Positions 1-8,230 of a DNA stretch of 64,000 nt are shown one piece after another. Where the stretch lies: positions 66,825 to 130,824 of the forward strand of contig JANXBX010000006.1 in assembly GCA_025060595.1 (NCBI GenBank). The letters run 5' to 3'. The notes beneath the pieces are model-generated. The model saw only the letters and a program-made list of their open reading frames with translations, was not told the origin of the DNA and did not search any database. The position numbers and the translations under genes are program-made. Numbering within the stretch: position 1 is the first letter of the stretch; the number at the start of each line of letters is the position of its first letter. This DNA is from Synergistota bacterium. Lineage in GTDB: Bacteria; Synergistota; GBS-1.

Positions 1-892
1 ATGGTACTATCGTATTCTTGGCAGGGTCTCTTAAAGGACCACCGGGAATAAACGTTAGCAAAAGAACTATTAAAAGATATATGCCAGAAGACCATAAGGC
101 TTTCCTAAGCGCACTAATCTCCTTGTCACTAAGATGACTTAAATACTCAGGTGGGACTTGCGCACGATCATACTCTTCCTCCCATTTAGCGAATCTCGGC
201 ATAGCATACTTTATGGTGAATATAGTACCAACTATGGTAAGCACGAAGGTCGAAACTACCATAAAGTAATAATTAGCGGTAGGATATACGCTATACTTGG
301 GATTTACCGCCTTAACAGCGGTATCAGTAATCCCCGCAAGCAAGATATCAGTACCAGCTATAAATAAGTTAGCGGTGAAACCTGAAGCTGCTGCAACATA
401 GCCTAAAATAAGCCCAAAGATCGGATCCTGTCTTCTTGAATAAAATAAAGCCGCTGATAAAGGAGGAATGATGACTAAAGCCGCATCGGAAGCTAAATTA
501 CCGCAAATGCCGAAAATAAAAATAGCTGGTATAAGATACTTGTCCGAGACTCTCGTCATGGTCCTCATGAGAGCCGGGATGAAACCCACCTTTTCAGCAA
601 ATCCAGCAGCCATAACCATAACTAACACCAAACCTAATGGTGGGAACTTCGCAAAATTGGAAACCACGTTATTAAGGATCCAAGCGAGACCGCTCCTATT
701 TAAAAGGCTTATCACTTTTATCTCCTTACCCTTTGAAGGATCTATAGCGGAGGCTCCTTCAAACACACCAGAGAGTAATATTACTAAAATCCAAAGAAAA
801 AGGAAAATCCAGAACATATGCGGAAGCTTGTTACCTACCCTTTCTATCCAGTTGACAAAACGTGTTAGAGCACTTCCCCTAGCTTCGGACAT
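1..892 (-). CDS. AbgT/MtrF-family transporter (3' end cut by window edge)
   Basis: The reverse strand reads an uninterrupted frame of 297 codons from an ATG preceded by a G-rich ribosome site and running off the left edge. The protein starts MSEARGSALTRFVNWIERVG and has long hydrophobic stretches. A segment reading NVVSNFAKFPPLG and another reading FIFGICGNLASDAALVIIPP resemble the AbgT (p-aminobenzoyl-glutamate) / MtrF family. Family members are about 500 residues, so roughly the C-terminal 40% is missing. Known members export sulfonamides or import p-aminobenzoyl-glutamate; in amino-acid fermenters many are of unknown substrate. It lies 77 bp downstream of the chemoreceptor gene on the same strand. 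The family call is good; the substrate is unknown. Confidence 0.8.
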   Translation of the reverse strand, partial: MSEARGSALTRFVNWIERVGNKLPHMFWIFLFLWILVILLSGVFEGASAIDPSKGKEIKVISLLNRSGLAWILNNVVSNFAKFPPLGLVLVMVMAAGFAEKVGFIPALMRTMTRVSDKYLIPAIFIFGICGNLASDAALVIIPPLSAALFYSRRQDPIFGLILGYVAAASGFTANLFIAGTDILLAGITDTAVKAVNPKYSVYPTANYYFMVVSTFVLTIVGTIFTIKYAMPRFAKWEEEYDRAQVPPEYLSHLSDKEISALRKALWSSGIYLLIVLLLTFIPGGPLRDPAKNTIVP

Positions 893-969
893 ATCCCTAC
901 CCCCCTCGCTAAATAAGATTTTAACAACTTACACTACTATAATTATAACATGCTTAAATTAATCATAAT

Positions 970-2628
970 TTATCCTCTATCATCTACATTCGCAGCCAAG
1001 ACAGCCACTATCTCTCCTTTGTCATTTCTAACGGGACAAGATACCGCAAAAGCAGGTCTATTTGTTCCCAAACTCACGTAGGGCTCCCCAACAAAGGGCT
1101 CACCCTTCAAAGCGCCTTGGAACCAGGGCCTAAAAGACCAATCGATATTCCTATCAAGCTTAGAATCAGCGTGGATTATCTTACCGTTTAAACCAACAAG
1201 AAGGGGCGTTCTTATGTAAGGATGGCCCTGAAAGGCCTTATCAAAAAGAGGAATTAAACGATTAAGTTCAAGATTTTTAAACTCTGGAGTTTCAGCTAAC
1301 TTCAAGAGTACACTTAAGCTTTCTTTGGCCATGCGCTCCTTGGTTTCTTTGCTCCACGTTTCCTTAGTATATTGACCAGCTATATTCCTCAATCGACCAG
1401 CTACATCAACAAGTCTCTTAACATAGCCCTCTATATGCTCTATGGCGGTGCTCTGTTCATTTATGGAAGCGGTAACTTCCTGGATACTTGCTGCCATCTC
1501 TTGAGAAAGGGAGGCCAACCTTTCAGACTCATGGGCTATCTCGTTTAATCTCTCAACCTGCCCCTTAACCTTATCATCTATAAGATCTAAGGCCCTAGAA
1601 ACCTCAGAGAAGGTTTGGGAAAATCTATCTAAGGAAGATACAACCTCTTCACCCTTTTTCAAGTTACCTTTAACAAGCTCAGCTCCCTTAGTTACCTCGG
1701 CAGCTACAGATGTAGCATTTCCCCTCATCTCCTTAGCTAGCGTAGCTATATCCAAAGCCGAAGCTCTCGATCTTGTAGCGAGCTTTCTTACCTCTTCAGC
1801 CACAACAGCAAAGCCCCTTCCGCTTTCCCCAGCTCGAGCAGCCTCTATAGCAGCGTTCAAGGCTAAAAGATTGGTTTGCTCAGCTATCTCAGCCAAGGTA
1901 TCGACAAAACGATTAATCTGCTCCATTTGCTCAGCGAGCTCCAACACCCTTTTAGCGGTCTCCTCATTGGAAATTGTAACCTGTCTTATATCTCTCAACA
2001 GCGATCCCATCTTTTCCTTAACCTCTTGAGATAAAACCTCTGCTTCACCAGATAACTTCCTTACACCCGATGTAGTGCTCGATATATCCTGTGCCAAAGA
2101 AGCTAAAGCCTCTATGCTATTAGCTACCTTCTGAGCTACCCCAGCCTCTTCATCAGCGGCAGTAGATACCTCATTCATGGCATTAGATGCCTCCTTCAAC
2201 CCTTTCCTGTTAATTTCAACATCTTTATCAAGAAGAGATATAAAGTGGCTAAGCTCCTCCGAGCTTCTCTGAACATTGCCTATTAATTTGAAGAAGACAT
2301 CAAGAAGAGGTAAGATAGCATTTCTGACATTTTGAGGGAACCCCTCCTTCCTTCTGAGAAGAGCGTGATCAACACCTACGATATCGCCGCTCCCTAGGAG
2401 CTTAATCAGAGCCTCAATCCTAGACAAAAACCTTAAATCCTTTAAGGCCCAAAATAGACCAAAGATACCGCTACCTACACCCAGGATGGCCAAGCCCAAT
2501 GGTAGCGACAGTCGAGCCCAGGGAATCCCCCTTAAAAAATAAATAATAACTATAAACTCTAAAAAAAGACCTGTTAAAATAAATAGAGCGAATACTCTGA
2601 TTTTCAAGGCAAAAATCCCTCCTCCCAT
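970..2628 (-). CDS. Methyl-accepting chemotaxis protein with C-terminal Cache-like domain
   Basis: This 552-residue protein has two N-terminal membrane helices (about residues 9-31 and 40-62) with almost no loop between them, so there is no periplasmic sensor. A long coiled-coil signalling domain follows, with the conserved hairpin tip around residues 253-285 ([20 protein letters not shown], then [12 protein letters not shown]). After the signalling domain, residues about 440-552 form an extra domain ([17 protein letters not shown], then [18 protein letters not shown] and a final [12 protein letters not shown]) that looks like the distal part of a Cache/PDC sensor. With this topology it would be cytoplasmic. 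The role is signalling to CheA/CheW; the ligand is unknown. The start is preceded by GGGAGG. Confidence 0.9.
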   Translation of the reverse strand: MGGGIFALKIRVFALFILTGLFLEFIVIIYFLRGIPWARLSLPLGLAILGVGSGIFGLFWALKDLRFLSRIEALIKLLGSGDIVGVDHALLRRKEGFPQNVRNAILPLLDVFFKLIGNVQRSSEELSHFISLLDKDVEINRKGLKEASNAMNEVSTAADEEAGVAQKVANSIEALASLAQDISSTTSGVRKLSGEAEVLSQEVKEKMGSLLRDIRQVTISNEETAKRVLELAEQMEQINRFVDTLAEIAEQTNLLALNAAIEAARAGESGRGFAVVAEEVRKLATRSRASALDIATLAKEMRGNATSVAAEVTKGAELVKGNLKKGEEVVSSLDRFSQTFSEVSRALDLIDDKVKGQVERLNEIAHESERLASLSQEMAASIQEVTASINEQSTAIEHIEGYVKRLVDVAGRLRNIAGQYTKETWSKETKERMAKESLSVLLKLAETPEFKNLELNRLIPLFDKAFQGHPYIRTPLLVGLNGKIIHADSKLDRNIDWSFRPWFQGALKGEPFVGEPYVSLGTNRPAFAVSCPVRNDKGEIVAVLAANVDDRG

Positions 2629-2659
2629 TAAATTTTAAAAACATGAAAACCTAAAATAA

Positions 2660-2687
2660 ATGATAGCATGTCTAAAAAAACGGTCAA
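2660..2687 (-). promoter_or_regulatory. Promoter of the chemoreceptor gene
   Basis: Reverse strand: TTGACC (-35) and TATCAT (-10) separated by 16 bp, ending about 30 bp before the chemoreceptor start codon. The -10 box covers the ATG at 2660, which argues against that ATG being the real start of the divergent sfsA-like gene. Confidence 0.45.
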
Positions 2688-2707
2688 GGTTTTGCTATCA
2701 TATTCCT

Positions 2708-3865
2708 ATGATAAAGCTATTCCAAAAACTAGAAAGGGTAAGCTTAATAGACAGGTTGAATCGATTTACACTTTTAGTCTCAAACGATAAGGGAGATATT
2801 ATGAAAGCCTATCTTCCTAATTCAGGTAGCCTAGAGGAGTTATTAATCCCCGGTAGAGTTATATTAGTTACTCAAAATCCCGGTGGAGGACTGCCTCTTA
2901 GGGTAGCAGGAACCATAGATGAAGATGGAAACGCAATAATGATAGACTCCTTAAAGATTAATGAGATATTCCCGGCAATTATAAATAATATCCCCTCATT
3001 AAAAGGATATAGTATATCCCAAAGAGAGGTGAGATATAAAAACGCAAGATTCGATTTTCTACTAGAGAAAGAGGGAGAAAAGCTTATATTAGAAATTAAG
3101 GGATGTACCCTATTTACACAAGATGTGGCATCCTTTCCAGACGCTCCTACTAAAAGAGGAGTCAAACATTTAAAGCTGCTTTCAGACCTGCAATCAGACC
3201 TTAAAGGTGGTATCCTCTTTTTAATCCAAAAGCCGGTTAAATATTTCCTGCCTAACTTTCATACAGATTTAGAGTTCGCAAGGGAGATATTCAAGGCAAA
3301 GGATAAAATTCTTATAGAAGCTATAAGCTTAAAATGGGATGAAGAGTTAAACCTTATCGAAGATTCCATATCTAAGGTGGAAATCCCCTGGGAAGCAACT
3401 AAGCCCTTCTTAGAGGACAAAGGTGTATATCTGATACTCATGTTTAACGAGAAAGATAAACAGATAAGCTTCTCAAGAGGATTAAGGGAAAAATCTGCCC
3501 TTTTCCCCAGAGGCTTTTACATATATACCGGTTCAGCGTTAAAGGGACTCTCCTCAAGGATAAAGAGACATATTAAAAAAGAAGGAAAAAACTTCTGGCA
3601 TATAGATTATATAAAAAGACACATGAAAACTCTAAAAGCTATAACCATAAAAAGCCCTAACAAGATAGAGTGCGAAATAGCTAATGAGCTTATGACAATA
3701 GCAGATAGCTACATCCTAAACTTCGGATCAAGCGACTGCAACTGCAAAAGCCACTTACTTTATTTCCAAAAAGATCCAAGAAAAATGGATAAATTTATTA
3801 AAACTATATTAAAATTTAGATTCGACATTATAAAAGACATTGTTGAAAGGACTTCGCAATGGTAA
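2708..3865 (+). CDS. sfsA: SfsA-family nuclease fused to a DUF123 (GIY-YIG-like) domain
   Basis: The N-terminal part (about residues 1-230) matches SfsA, a DNA-binding protein with a PD-(D/E)XK nuclease fold: MIKLFQKLERVSLIDRLNRF aligns with the usual SfsA N-terminus, AYLPNSGSLEELL is the family signature, and RFDFLLEKEGEKLILEIKG carries the D...E-x-K catalytic set. The C-terminal part (about 250-370) is DUF123, a GIY-YIG-related domain: GVYLILMF, RGFYIYTGSALKG, RIKRHIKK and FWHIDYIKRH. The frame is open from an ATG at 2660, but the alignment with SfsA makes the ATG at 2708 the better start, giving 385 residues. It is followed after 23 bp by the racemase gene and may be co-transcribed. The cellular role is not established; a DNA or RNA nuclease role is inferred from the folds. 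Confidence 0.85.
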   Translation: MIKLFQKLERVSLIDRLNRFTLLVSNDKGDIMKAYLPNSGSLEELLIPGRVILVTQNPGGGLPLRVAGTIDEDGNAIMIDSLKINEIFPAIINNIPSLKGYSISQREVRYKNARFDFLLEKEGEKLILEIKGCTLFTQDVASFPDAPTKRGVKHLKLLSDLQSDLKGGILFLIQKPVKYFLPNFHTDLEFAREIFKAKDKILIEAISLKWDEELNLIEDSISKVEIPWEATKPFLEDKGVYLILMFNEKDKQISFSRGLREKSALFPRGFYIYTGSALKGLSSRIKRHIKKEGKNFWHIDYIKRHMKTLKAITIKSPNKIECEIANELMTIADSYILNFGSSDCNCKSHLLYFQKDPRKMDKFIKTILKFRFDIIKDIVERTSQW

Positions 3866-3888
3866 AATAGCATCAAGGGGGTGCCTTT

Positions 3889-4554
3889 ATGAATAGACAC
3901 AGAGTGGGATTAATAAGGGTTCTAACTATAGAAAACGAGGAGCTTTTAAACGCTCATGGCAGAATGATAGAAAAGGCCTTCCCTGAACTTAAAGTTATAA
4001 GCAAATGCATAGAGGATCAACCAAATGGAATTTACGATGAAGAAACAGAAAGAATAGCAAAGCCAAAGATTTTACGGTTAATCAGAGAATTCGAGGAAAA
4101 GGAAAGCGTTGAAGCTATAATCATAAGCTGTGCTGCGGATCCGGCAGTTGAAGAGGCAAGGGAAACATCGAAGATACCAGTAATAGGCGCAGGGTCTTCC
4201 TCTGCTGCAATGGCATTGGCCCTTGGTAAAAAGGTGGGGGTGCTAAACTTAACGGAAAAAACACCGAAGGTTTTCAAAAGCATTTTAAAGGAAAACTTGG
4301 TTGCCGAAGATAGCCCCGAAGGAGTTAAAAACACCTTAGATCTCCTAACCGATTGGGGCAAGGAAAAGGCATTGGAAGCCGCCATAAGGTTAAAGGAAAG
4401 AGGATCTCAGGTTATAGCTTTCGCCTGCACTGGATATTCAACGATCGAGCTCGCCCCCTTACTGGAGAAAGAGATTAAAATCCCCATAGTAGATGCAGTC
4501 TTAGCCTCAGGAGCAGTTACACTTTATGCTTTAAAGATATTTAAAGGTAGGTGA
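3889..4554 (+). CDS. Aspartate/glutamate/hydantoin racemase-family protein
   Basis: At 221 residues this is typical for the Asp/Glu/hydantoin racemase superfamily. Two catalytic cysteines sit in the expected places: AIIISCAADPAVEEAR around residue 84 and VIAFACTGYST around residue 180. These cofactor-independent enzymes use a cysteine pair for deprotonation and reprotonation at the alpha carbon. The gene opens the tightly packed operon that follows (DUF917, DUF1177, AroM, peptidases, OPT transporter), so its substrate is probably an amino acid, hydantoin or related amide released in that pathway. A ribosome site (AAGGGGGTG) precedes the ATG. Specificity cannot be read from the sequence. Confidence 0.85.
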   Translation: MNRHRVGLIRVLTIENEELLNAHGRMIEKAFPELKVISKCIEDQPNGIYDEETERIAKPKILRLIREFEEKESVEAIIISCAADPAVEEARETSKIPVIGAGSSSAAMALALGKKVGVLNLTEKTPKVFKSILKENLVAEDSPEGVKNTLDLLTDWGKEKALEAAIRLKERGSQVIAFACTGYSTIELAPLLEKEIKIPIVDAVLASGAVTLYALKIFKGR

Positions 4555-4561
4555 GAAGAGC

Positions 4562-5644
4562 ATGATACTGAAGGTGAATGAAAAAATCGCTGAGGCTGCA
4601 GTTTTAGGAGGGGCCTTTCTAGGCGGCGGTGGAGGCGGAGATTTAAAGTTAGGGCTTTCTCACGCCATCTTAGCACTAGGCTTAGGTGAAATAGTAATAG
4701 CAGATATAGATAGTTTACCTCAAGATAGCTATATAGTAACTGCATCCTTAGTAGGTGCCCCAGCTGCAAAGGAAAGATACGTACTTCCATCACACATGGT
4801 CAAATCCTTCGAGTTGCTAAGGGAAACAATTAAACTTGAAATTAATGGAATAATATCCTCTGAAAACGGTGGATACTCAACTATAAATGGATGGATAGTT
4901 TCAGCACTTACCGGTATACCAATAGTAGATGCGCCTGCAGATGGAAGAGCTCATCCAACAGGAGTAATGGGGGCTATGGGATTACACAAACTTAGAGATT
5001 ATATATCAATCCAAACTGCCGTAGGAGGAAATAAGGATGAGGGAAGATATACAGAAATCCTCGTTAAGGGAAGCCTTGAAAGAGCCTCAAGGATGGTAAG
5101 AGAGGCTGCGGTTCAAGCTGGAGGCTTAGTAGCGGTAACAAGAAACCCTGTAAAAAGGGAGTACGTTAAGGAAAACGGAGCTATCGGAGGAATAACACAA
5201 GCAATAGAGATCGGAGGGCTTATGAAAAAATACAAAGATGATCCATACACGCTATCAGAGAAGATCATAGCTTACTTCGGCGAAGGAAAAATAATAGACA
5301 AGGTAAGAATAGAAGAAGTATCTTTAAAGACCGAGGGAGGCTTCGATGTTGGGAAAATAATGGTTAAAGGGGAAAAAGACAGCTATGAAATAACCTTCTG
5401 GAATGAATTTATGACCTTGGAGAGCTTAAGCGGTGAAAGGCTCGGAACCTTCCCAGACCTTATATCCATGATAGAAATTGGGAGCTCTATCCCTCTAACT
5501 TCCTCTCAGGCGAAGGAAGGCATGGAAGCGCTTTTACTAGTGATACCAAAAGAGAAAATCCTTCTAGGCTCAGGCGTAAAGGACCCAGAGATTTTAAAAG
5601 GGATAGAAAAAGTTATAGGTAAAAAGATAGTAGGAGGCGATTAA
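4562..5644 (+). CDS. DUF917-family protein (hydantoinase/desulfurase-like)
   Basis: A 360-residue member of the DUF917 family. The N-terminus has a striking glycine run (AFLGGGGGGDLKLGLSHA), followed by ENGGYSTINGW and IPIVDAPADGRAHPTGVMG, which are family hallmarks. Members lie near hydantoinases and some are annotated as S-methyl thiohydantoin desulfurase domain proteins. It starts 7 bp after the racemase gene and ends 2 bp before the DUF1177 gene, so translation is likely coupled. No signal peptide is present, so it should be cytosolic. The chemistry is uncertain; action on a cyclic amide or hydantoin-like compound is an inference from family neighbours. Confidence 0.8.
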   Translation: MILKVNEKIAEAAVLGGAFLGGGGGGDLKLGLSHAILALGLGEIVIADIDSLPQDSYIVTASLVGAPAAKERYVLPSHMVKSFELLRETIKLEINGIISSENGGYSTINGWIVSALTGIPIVDAPADGRAHPTGVMGAMGLHKLRDYISIQTAVGGNKDEGRYTEILVKGSLERASRMVREAAVQAGGLVAVTRNPVKREYVKENGAIGGITQAIEIGGLMKKYKDDPYTLSEKIIAYFGEGKIIDKVRIEEVSLKTEGGFDVGKIMVKGEKDSYEITFWNEFMTLESLSGERLGTFPDLISMIEIGSSIPLTSSQAKEGMEALLLVIPKEKILLGSGVKDPEILKGIEKVIGKKIVGGD

Positions 5645-5646
5645 AA

Positions 5647-6585
5647 ATGCTAAAACAGGTCATTGAGGCATTTGAGCTTCTTGACAGCGCTTATATTAAC
5701 GGGGAGAGGGTAAAAGAGGCCTTAAACCAGAGGGGTCTTAATAACGTGGAAGTTAAAAGGATCAGCGGAGAAAAGGGCTCTACAGATTTTATAAAGATCC
5801 TGATACCTGGTAAAAGAGGAAAATCCTCTGGTGGAAGCGCACATACTTTAGGAATAATAGGAAGGCTTGGAGGCATAGGAGCAAGACCAGAAAGAATTGG
5901 ACTCGTATCTGACGCTGACGGAGCTATAACTGCCATAGCTGTAGCGCTAAAACTCGGAGACATGATTAAAAACGGTGACGTCCTTGAGGGAGATGTCATA
6001 ATCGCAACTCACATATGTCCAAATGCTCCAACCCAGCCTCATGAGCCTGTTCCCTTCATGGGTTCACCTGTTGATATGGCTACAATGAACAAGTTTGAGG
6101 TAGATCCCCAAATGGATGCTATATTATCTATAGATACCACTAGGGGAAACAGGATAATAAACGTTAGAGGCTTCGCCATAACTCCAACAGTAAAAGAGGG
6201 ATGGATTTTAAGAGTAAGCGATGACCTTCTTGACATAATGGGCTATGTAACAGGGAGAATGCCAGCGGTTGTTCCTATAACTATGCAAGATATAACTCCT
6301 TACGGCAACGGCATCTACCACCTAAATAGCATCATGCAGCCTGCAACAGCAACAAATGCACCAGTTGTAGGAGTTGCCATCACCGCTGAGATCCCGGTTC
6401 CAGGTTGTGCTACCGGAGCAAGTCAAGCAATAGATATAGAGCTCGCTGGGAGATTTTGTATAGAGGTAGCAAAGGGATTTGGAAGAGGAAAGGTGAAGTT
6501 CTATAACGAAGAGGAGTTCAAAAGGTTAATAGAACTTTACGGTCCCATGAACCATCTGCAAGGGCTGGGGAGGCAATGCAAATGA
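5647..6585 (+). CDS. DUF1177-family protein
   Basis: A 312-residue protein recognised as DUF1177. Conserved features include SGGSAHTLGIIGRLGGIGAR near residue 65, GLVSDADGAITAIAVALKLG, an ATHICPNAPTQPHEPVPFMG segment with possible metal-ligand histidine, cysteine and glutamate, and IPVPGCATGASQAIDIELAG near the C-terminus. No function has been demonstrated for the family as far as I know. The SDADGA and HICP segments suggest a metal-dependent hydrolase-like pocket, which is inference only. It sits inside the operon, with its stop codon overlapping the AroM start (ATGA). Confidence 0.8.
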   Translation: MLKQVIEAFELLDSAYINGERVKEALNQRGLNNVEVKRISGEKGSTDFIKILIPGKRGKSSGGSAHTLGIIGRLGGIGARPERIGLVSDADGAITAIAVALKLGDMIKNGDVLEGDVIIATHICPNAPTQPHEPVPFMGSPVDMATMNKFEVDPQMDAILSIDTTRGNRIINVRGFAITPTVKEGWILRVSDDLLDIMGYVTGRMPAVVPITMQDITPYGNGIYHLNSIMQPATATNAPVVGVAITAEIPVPGCATGASQAIDIELAGRFCIEVAKGFGRGKVKFYNEEEFKRLIELYGPMNHLQGLGRQCK

Positions 6586-7238
6586 GGCTCGGCCTTATAA
6601 CCATAGGTCAATCACCAAGGTCAGATGTAGTCCCAGAGATGCGACCATATATCAAAGATGTAGAGATATTCGAACTTGGCGCATTAGATGGTCTCTCCTT
6701 AGAGGAGATTAAAAAGCTTCATCCTAAAGAGGGAGAGCCAGTTTTGGTAAGTAGACTTAGGGATGGCACACAAGTTAAGCTAAACGGAAACATAATAGCC
6801 CAAAGATTAAAAGAGTGCGTGAAAAGGCTCGAAAATGAGGTAGATATAATAGGGCTATTGTGCACAGGAGAGTTTAAAGAGTTACGCTCAAATAAAATTC
6901 TAATTGAGCCATCTCTTATATTAACTAAGGTAGTTGAAGCTTTAAATGTTGAAAGACTCGGAGTGCTGATTCCCGAACCTGAACAAGAGGAGATGACCTT
7001 AAGAAAGTGGGATGGCAAGGCAAAAGAAATATTGATAAGTAGCGTATCTCCTTATACCGGAAGGGAAGAGGATTTTTTAAGCGCTGGAGAGAAACTAAAG
7101 AACTGTGACATGGTGGTTTTAGACTGCATAGGCTACAACCTAAAGGTAAAAAGCCTTATAGGGAAAATAACAGAAAGACCGGTTCTCCTACCAAGAACCC
7201 TTATGGCAAGAGTTATAGGAGAGCTCTTAGAGAGGTGA
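6582..7238 (+). CDS. AroM-family protein
   Basis: The N-terminus MRLGLITIGQSPRSDVVPEM is diagnostic of the AroM family, distantly related to Asp/Glu racemases; IIGLLCTGEF and MVVLDCIGYN carry cysteines at positions comparable to the racemase catalytic pair. The second of two nearby ATGs is chosen because it overlaps the preceding stop as ATGA and lies at better spacing from GGGGAGG. AroM function is unknown; in E. coli it sits beside aroL, but here there is no shikimate gene nearby. In this operon it is more likely an accessory isomerase or hydrolase. Confidence 0.8.
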   Translation: MRLGLITIGQSPRSDVVPEMRPYIKDVEIFELGALDGLSLEEIKKLHPKEGEPVLVSRLRDGTQVKLNGNIIAQRLKECVKRLENEVDIIGLLCTGEFKELRSNKILIEPSLILTKVVEALNVERLGVLIPEPEQEEMTLRKWDGKAKEILISSVSPYTGREEDFLSAGEKLKNCDMVVLDCIGYNLKVKSLIGKITERPVLLPRTLMARVIGELLER

Positions 7239-7245
7239 TGAAATA

Positions 7246-8214
7246 TTGAAAATAGAAATTAATAGGGATCTATATAGCGCCTGTGAGACAGCTTTAAGGG
7301 AATGCATGGGAGTAAAAGAAGATGAAATAGTGCTTATAATAGCTGACGAGGAAAAAAGAAATATAGGCTTACACCTATGGATAAAGGCAAAAGAGCTTAA
7401 AACGGAAGCAATATACGTAGAAATGTTACCGAGAAAGATGCACGGAGAAGAGCCACCCCTACCCATAGCTGAAGCTATGAAATCAGCAGATGTAGTTTTA
7501 GCACCTACCTCTAAATCCATAACGCATACCCTTGCTAAAAAGGAGGCTTGCGAACGTGGAACGAGAGTAGCAACCCTTCCTGGAATAACGGAAGACATAT
7601 TTATAAGAACATTAAACGCGAACTATGAGGAAATGCTTAAGATAACTAATAAAGTGGCAGACATCCTTGACGAAGGAGAAAACATTGAAATAATAACTTC
7701 CCTTGGAACACATTTAAGCTTTTCCATAAAGGGTAGAAAGGCTAAAAGAAGCACAGGGATATATAGAAAGGTTGGAGAGTGTGGCAACCTCCCTGGAGCG
7801 GAAGCTTTCATAGCTCCGGTAGAGGGGACGGCTCAAGGAGTAGCAATTATAGATGGATCGATGGCAGGAATAGGCTTGTTAAAGAAGCCTATTCGTCTAA
7901 TAATTAATGAAGGAATGGTCAAAACTATAGAAGGAGGTGAAGAGGCGGAAAAGCTCAAAGATATTCTATCGAGGTATAGCGAAGAGGCGAAAAATATAGG
8001 AGAGTTTGGTATAGGAACTAATCCAAAAGCCATGATAAGCGGAAACACTCTTGAAGATGAAAAGGTTTTGGGAACCATTCATATAGCGATAGGAAACAAT
8101 ATAGACTTTGGGGGAACGATCAAGGCACCAATTCATCTTGATGGTGTAATAAAGGTTCCAACAGTTATCGTAGACGGAAGACCTCTCATAAGAGAGGGTA
8201 AGCTCCTAATTTAG
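7246..8214 (+). CDS. M29-type aminopeptidase (AmpS/AmpT-like)
   Basis: A 322-residue protein with a TTG start eight bases after GAGGTG. The C-terminal half carries the M29 metal-ligand pattern: IGEFGIGTNP (Glu), NTLEDEKVLGTIHIAIG (Glu and His) and APIHLDGV (His-x-Asp). M29 enzymes are dinuclear metal aminopeptidases. It is shorter than the usual 400 residues, mainly at the N-terminus. The gene lies between aroM-like and OPT transporter genes, consistent with hydrolysis of imported peptides or amides. All predicted ligands are present, unlike its paralogue downstream of the transporter. Confidence 0.8.
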   Translation: MKIEINRDLYSACETALRECMGVKEDEIVLIIADEEKRNIGLHLWIKAKELKTEAIYVEMLPRKMHGEEPPLPIAEAMKSADVVLAPTSKSITHTLAKKEACERGTRVATLPGITEDIFIRTLNANYEEMLKITNKVADILDEGENIEIITSLGTHLSFSIKGRKAKRSTGIYRKVGECGNLPGAEAFIAPVEGTAQGVAIIDGSMAGIGLLKKPIRLIINEGMVKTIEGGEEAEKLKDILSRYSEEAKNIGEFGIGTNPKAMISGNTLEDEKVLGTIHIAIGNNIDFGGTIKAPIHLDGVIKVPTVIVDGRPLIREGKLLI

Positions 8215-8230
8215 AAAGGAGGGGAATCAA

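Noticed and set aside
468-962. Open frame of 164 codons on the plus strand
   Set aside because: It is antisense to the AbgT-type transporter frame, lacks a plausible protein character, and the opposite strand reads a coherent membrane protein.
2660-2707. Upstream ATG as start of the sfsA-like gene
   Set aside because: It adds 16 residues not found in SfsA, has no ribosome site, and lies within the -10 box of the divergent chemoreceptor.
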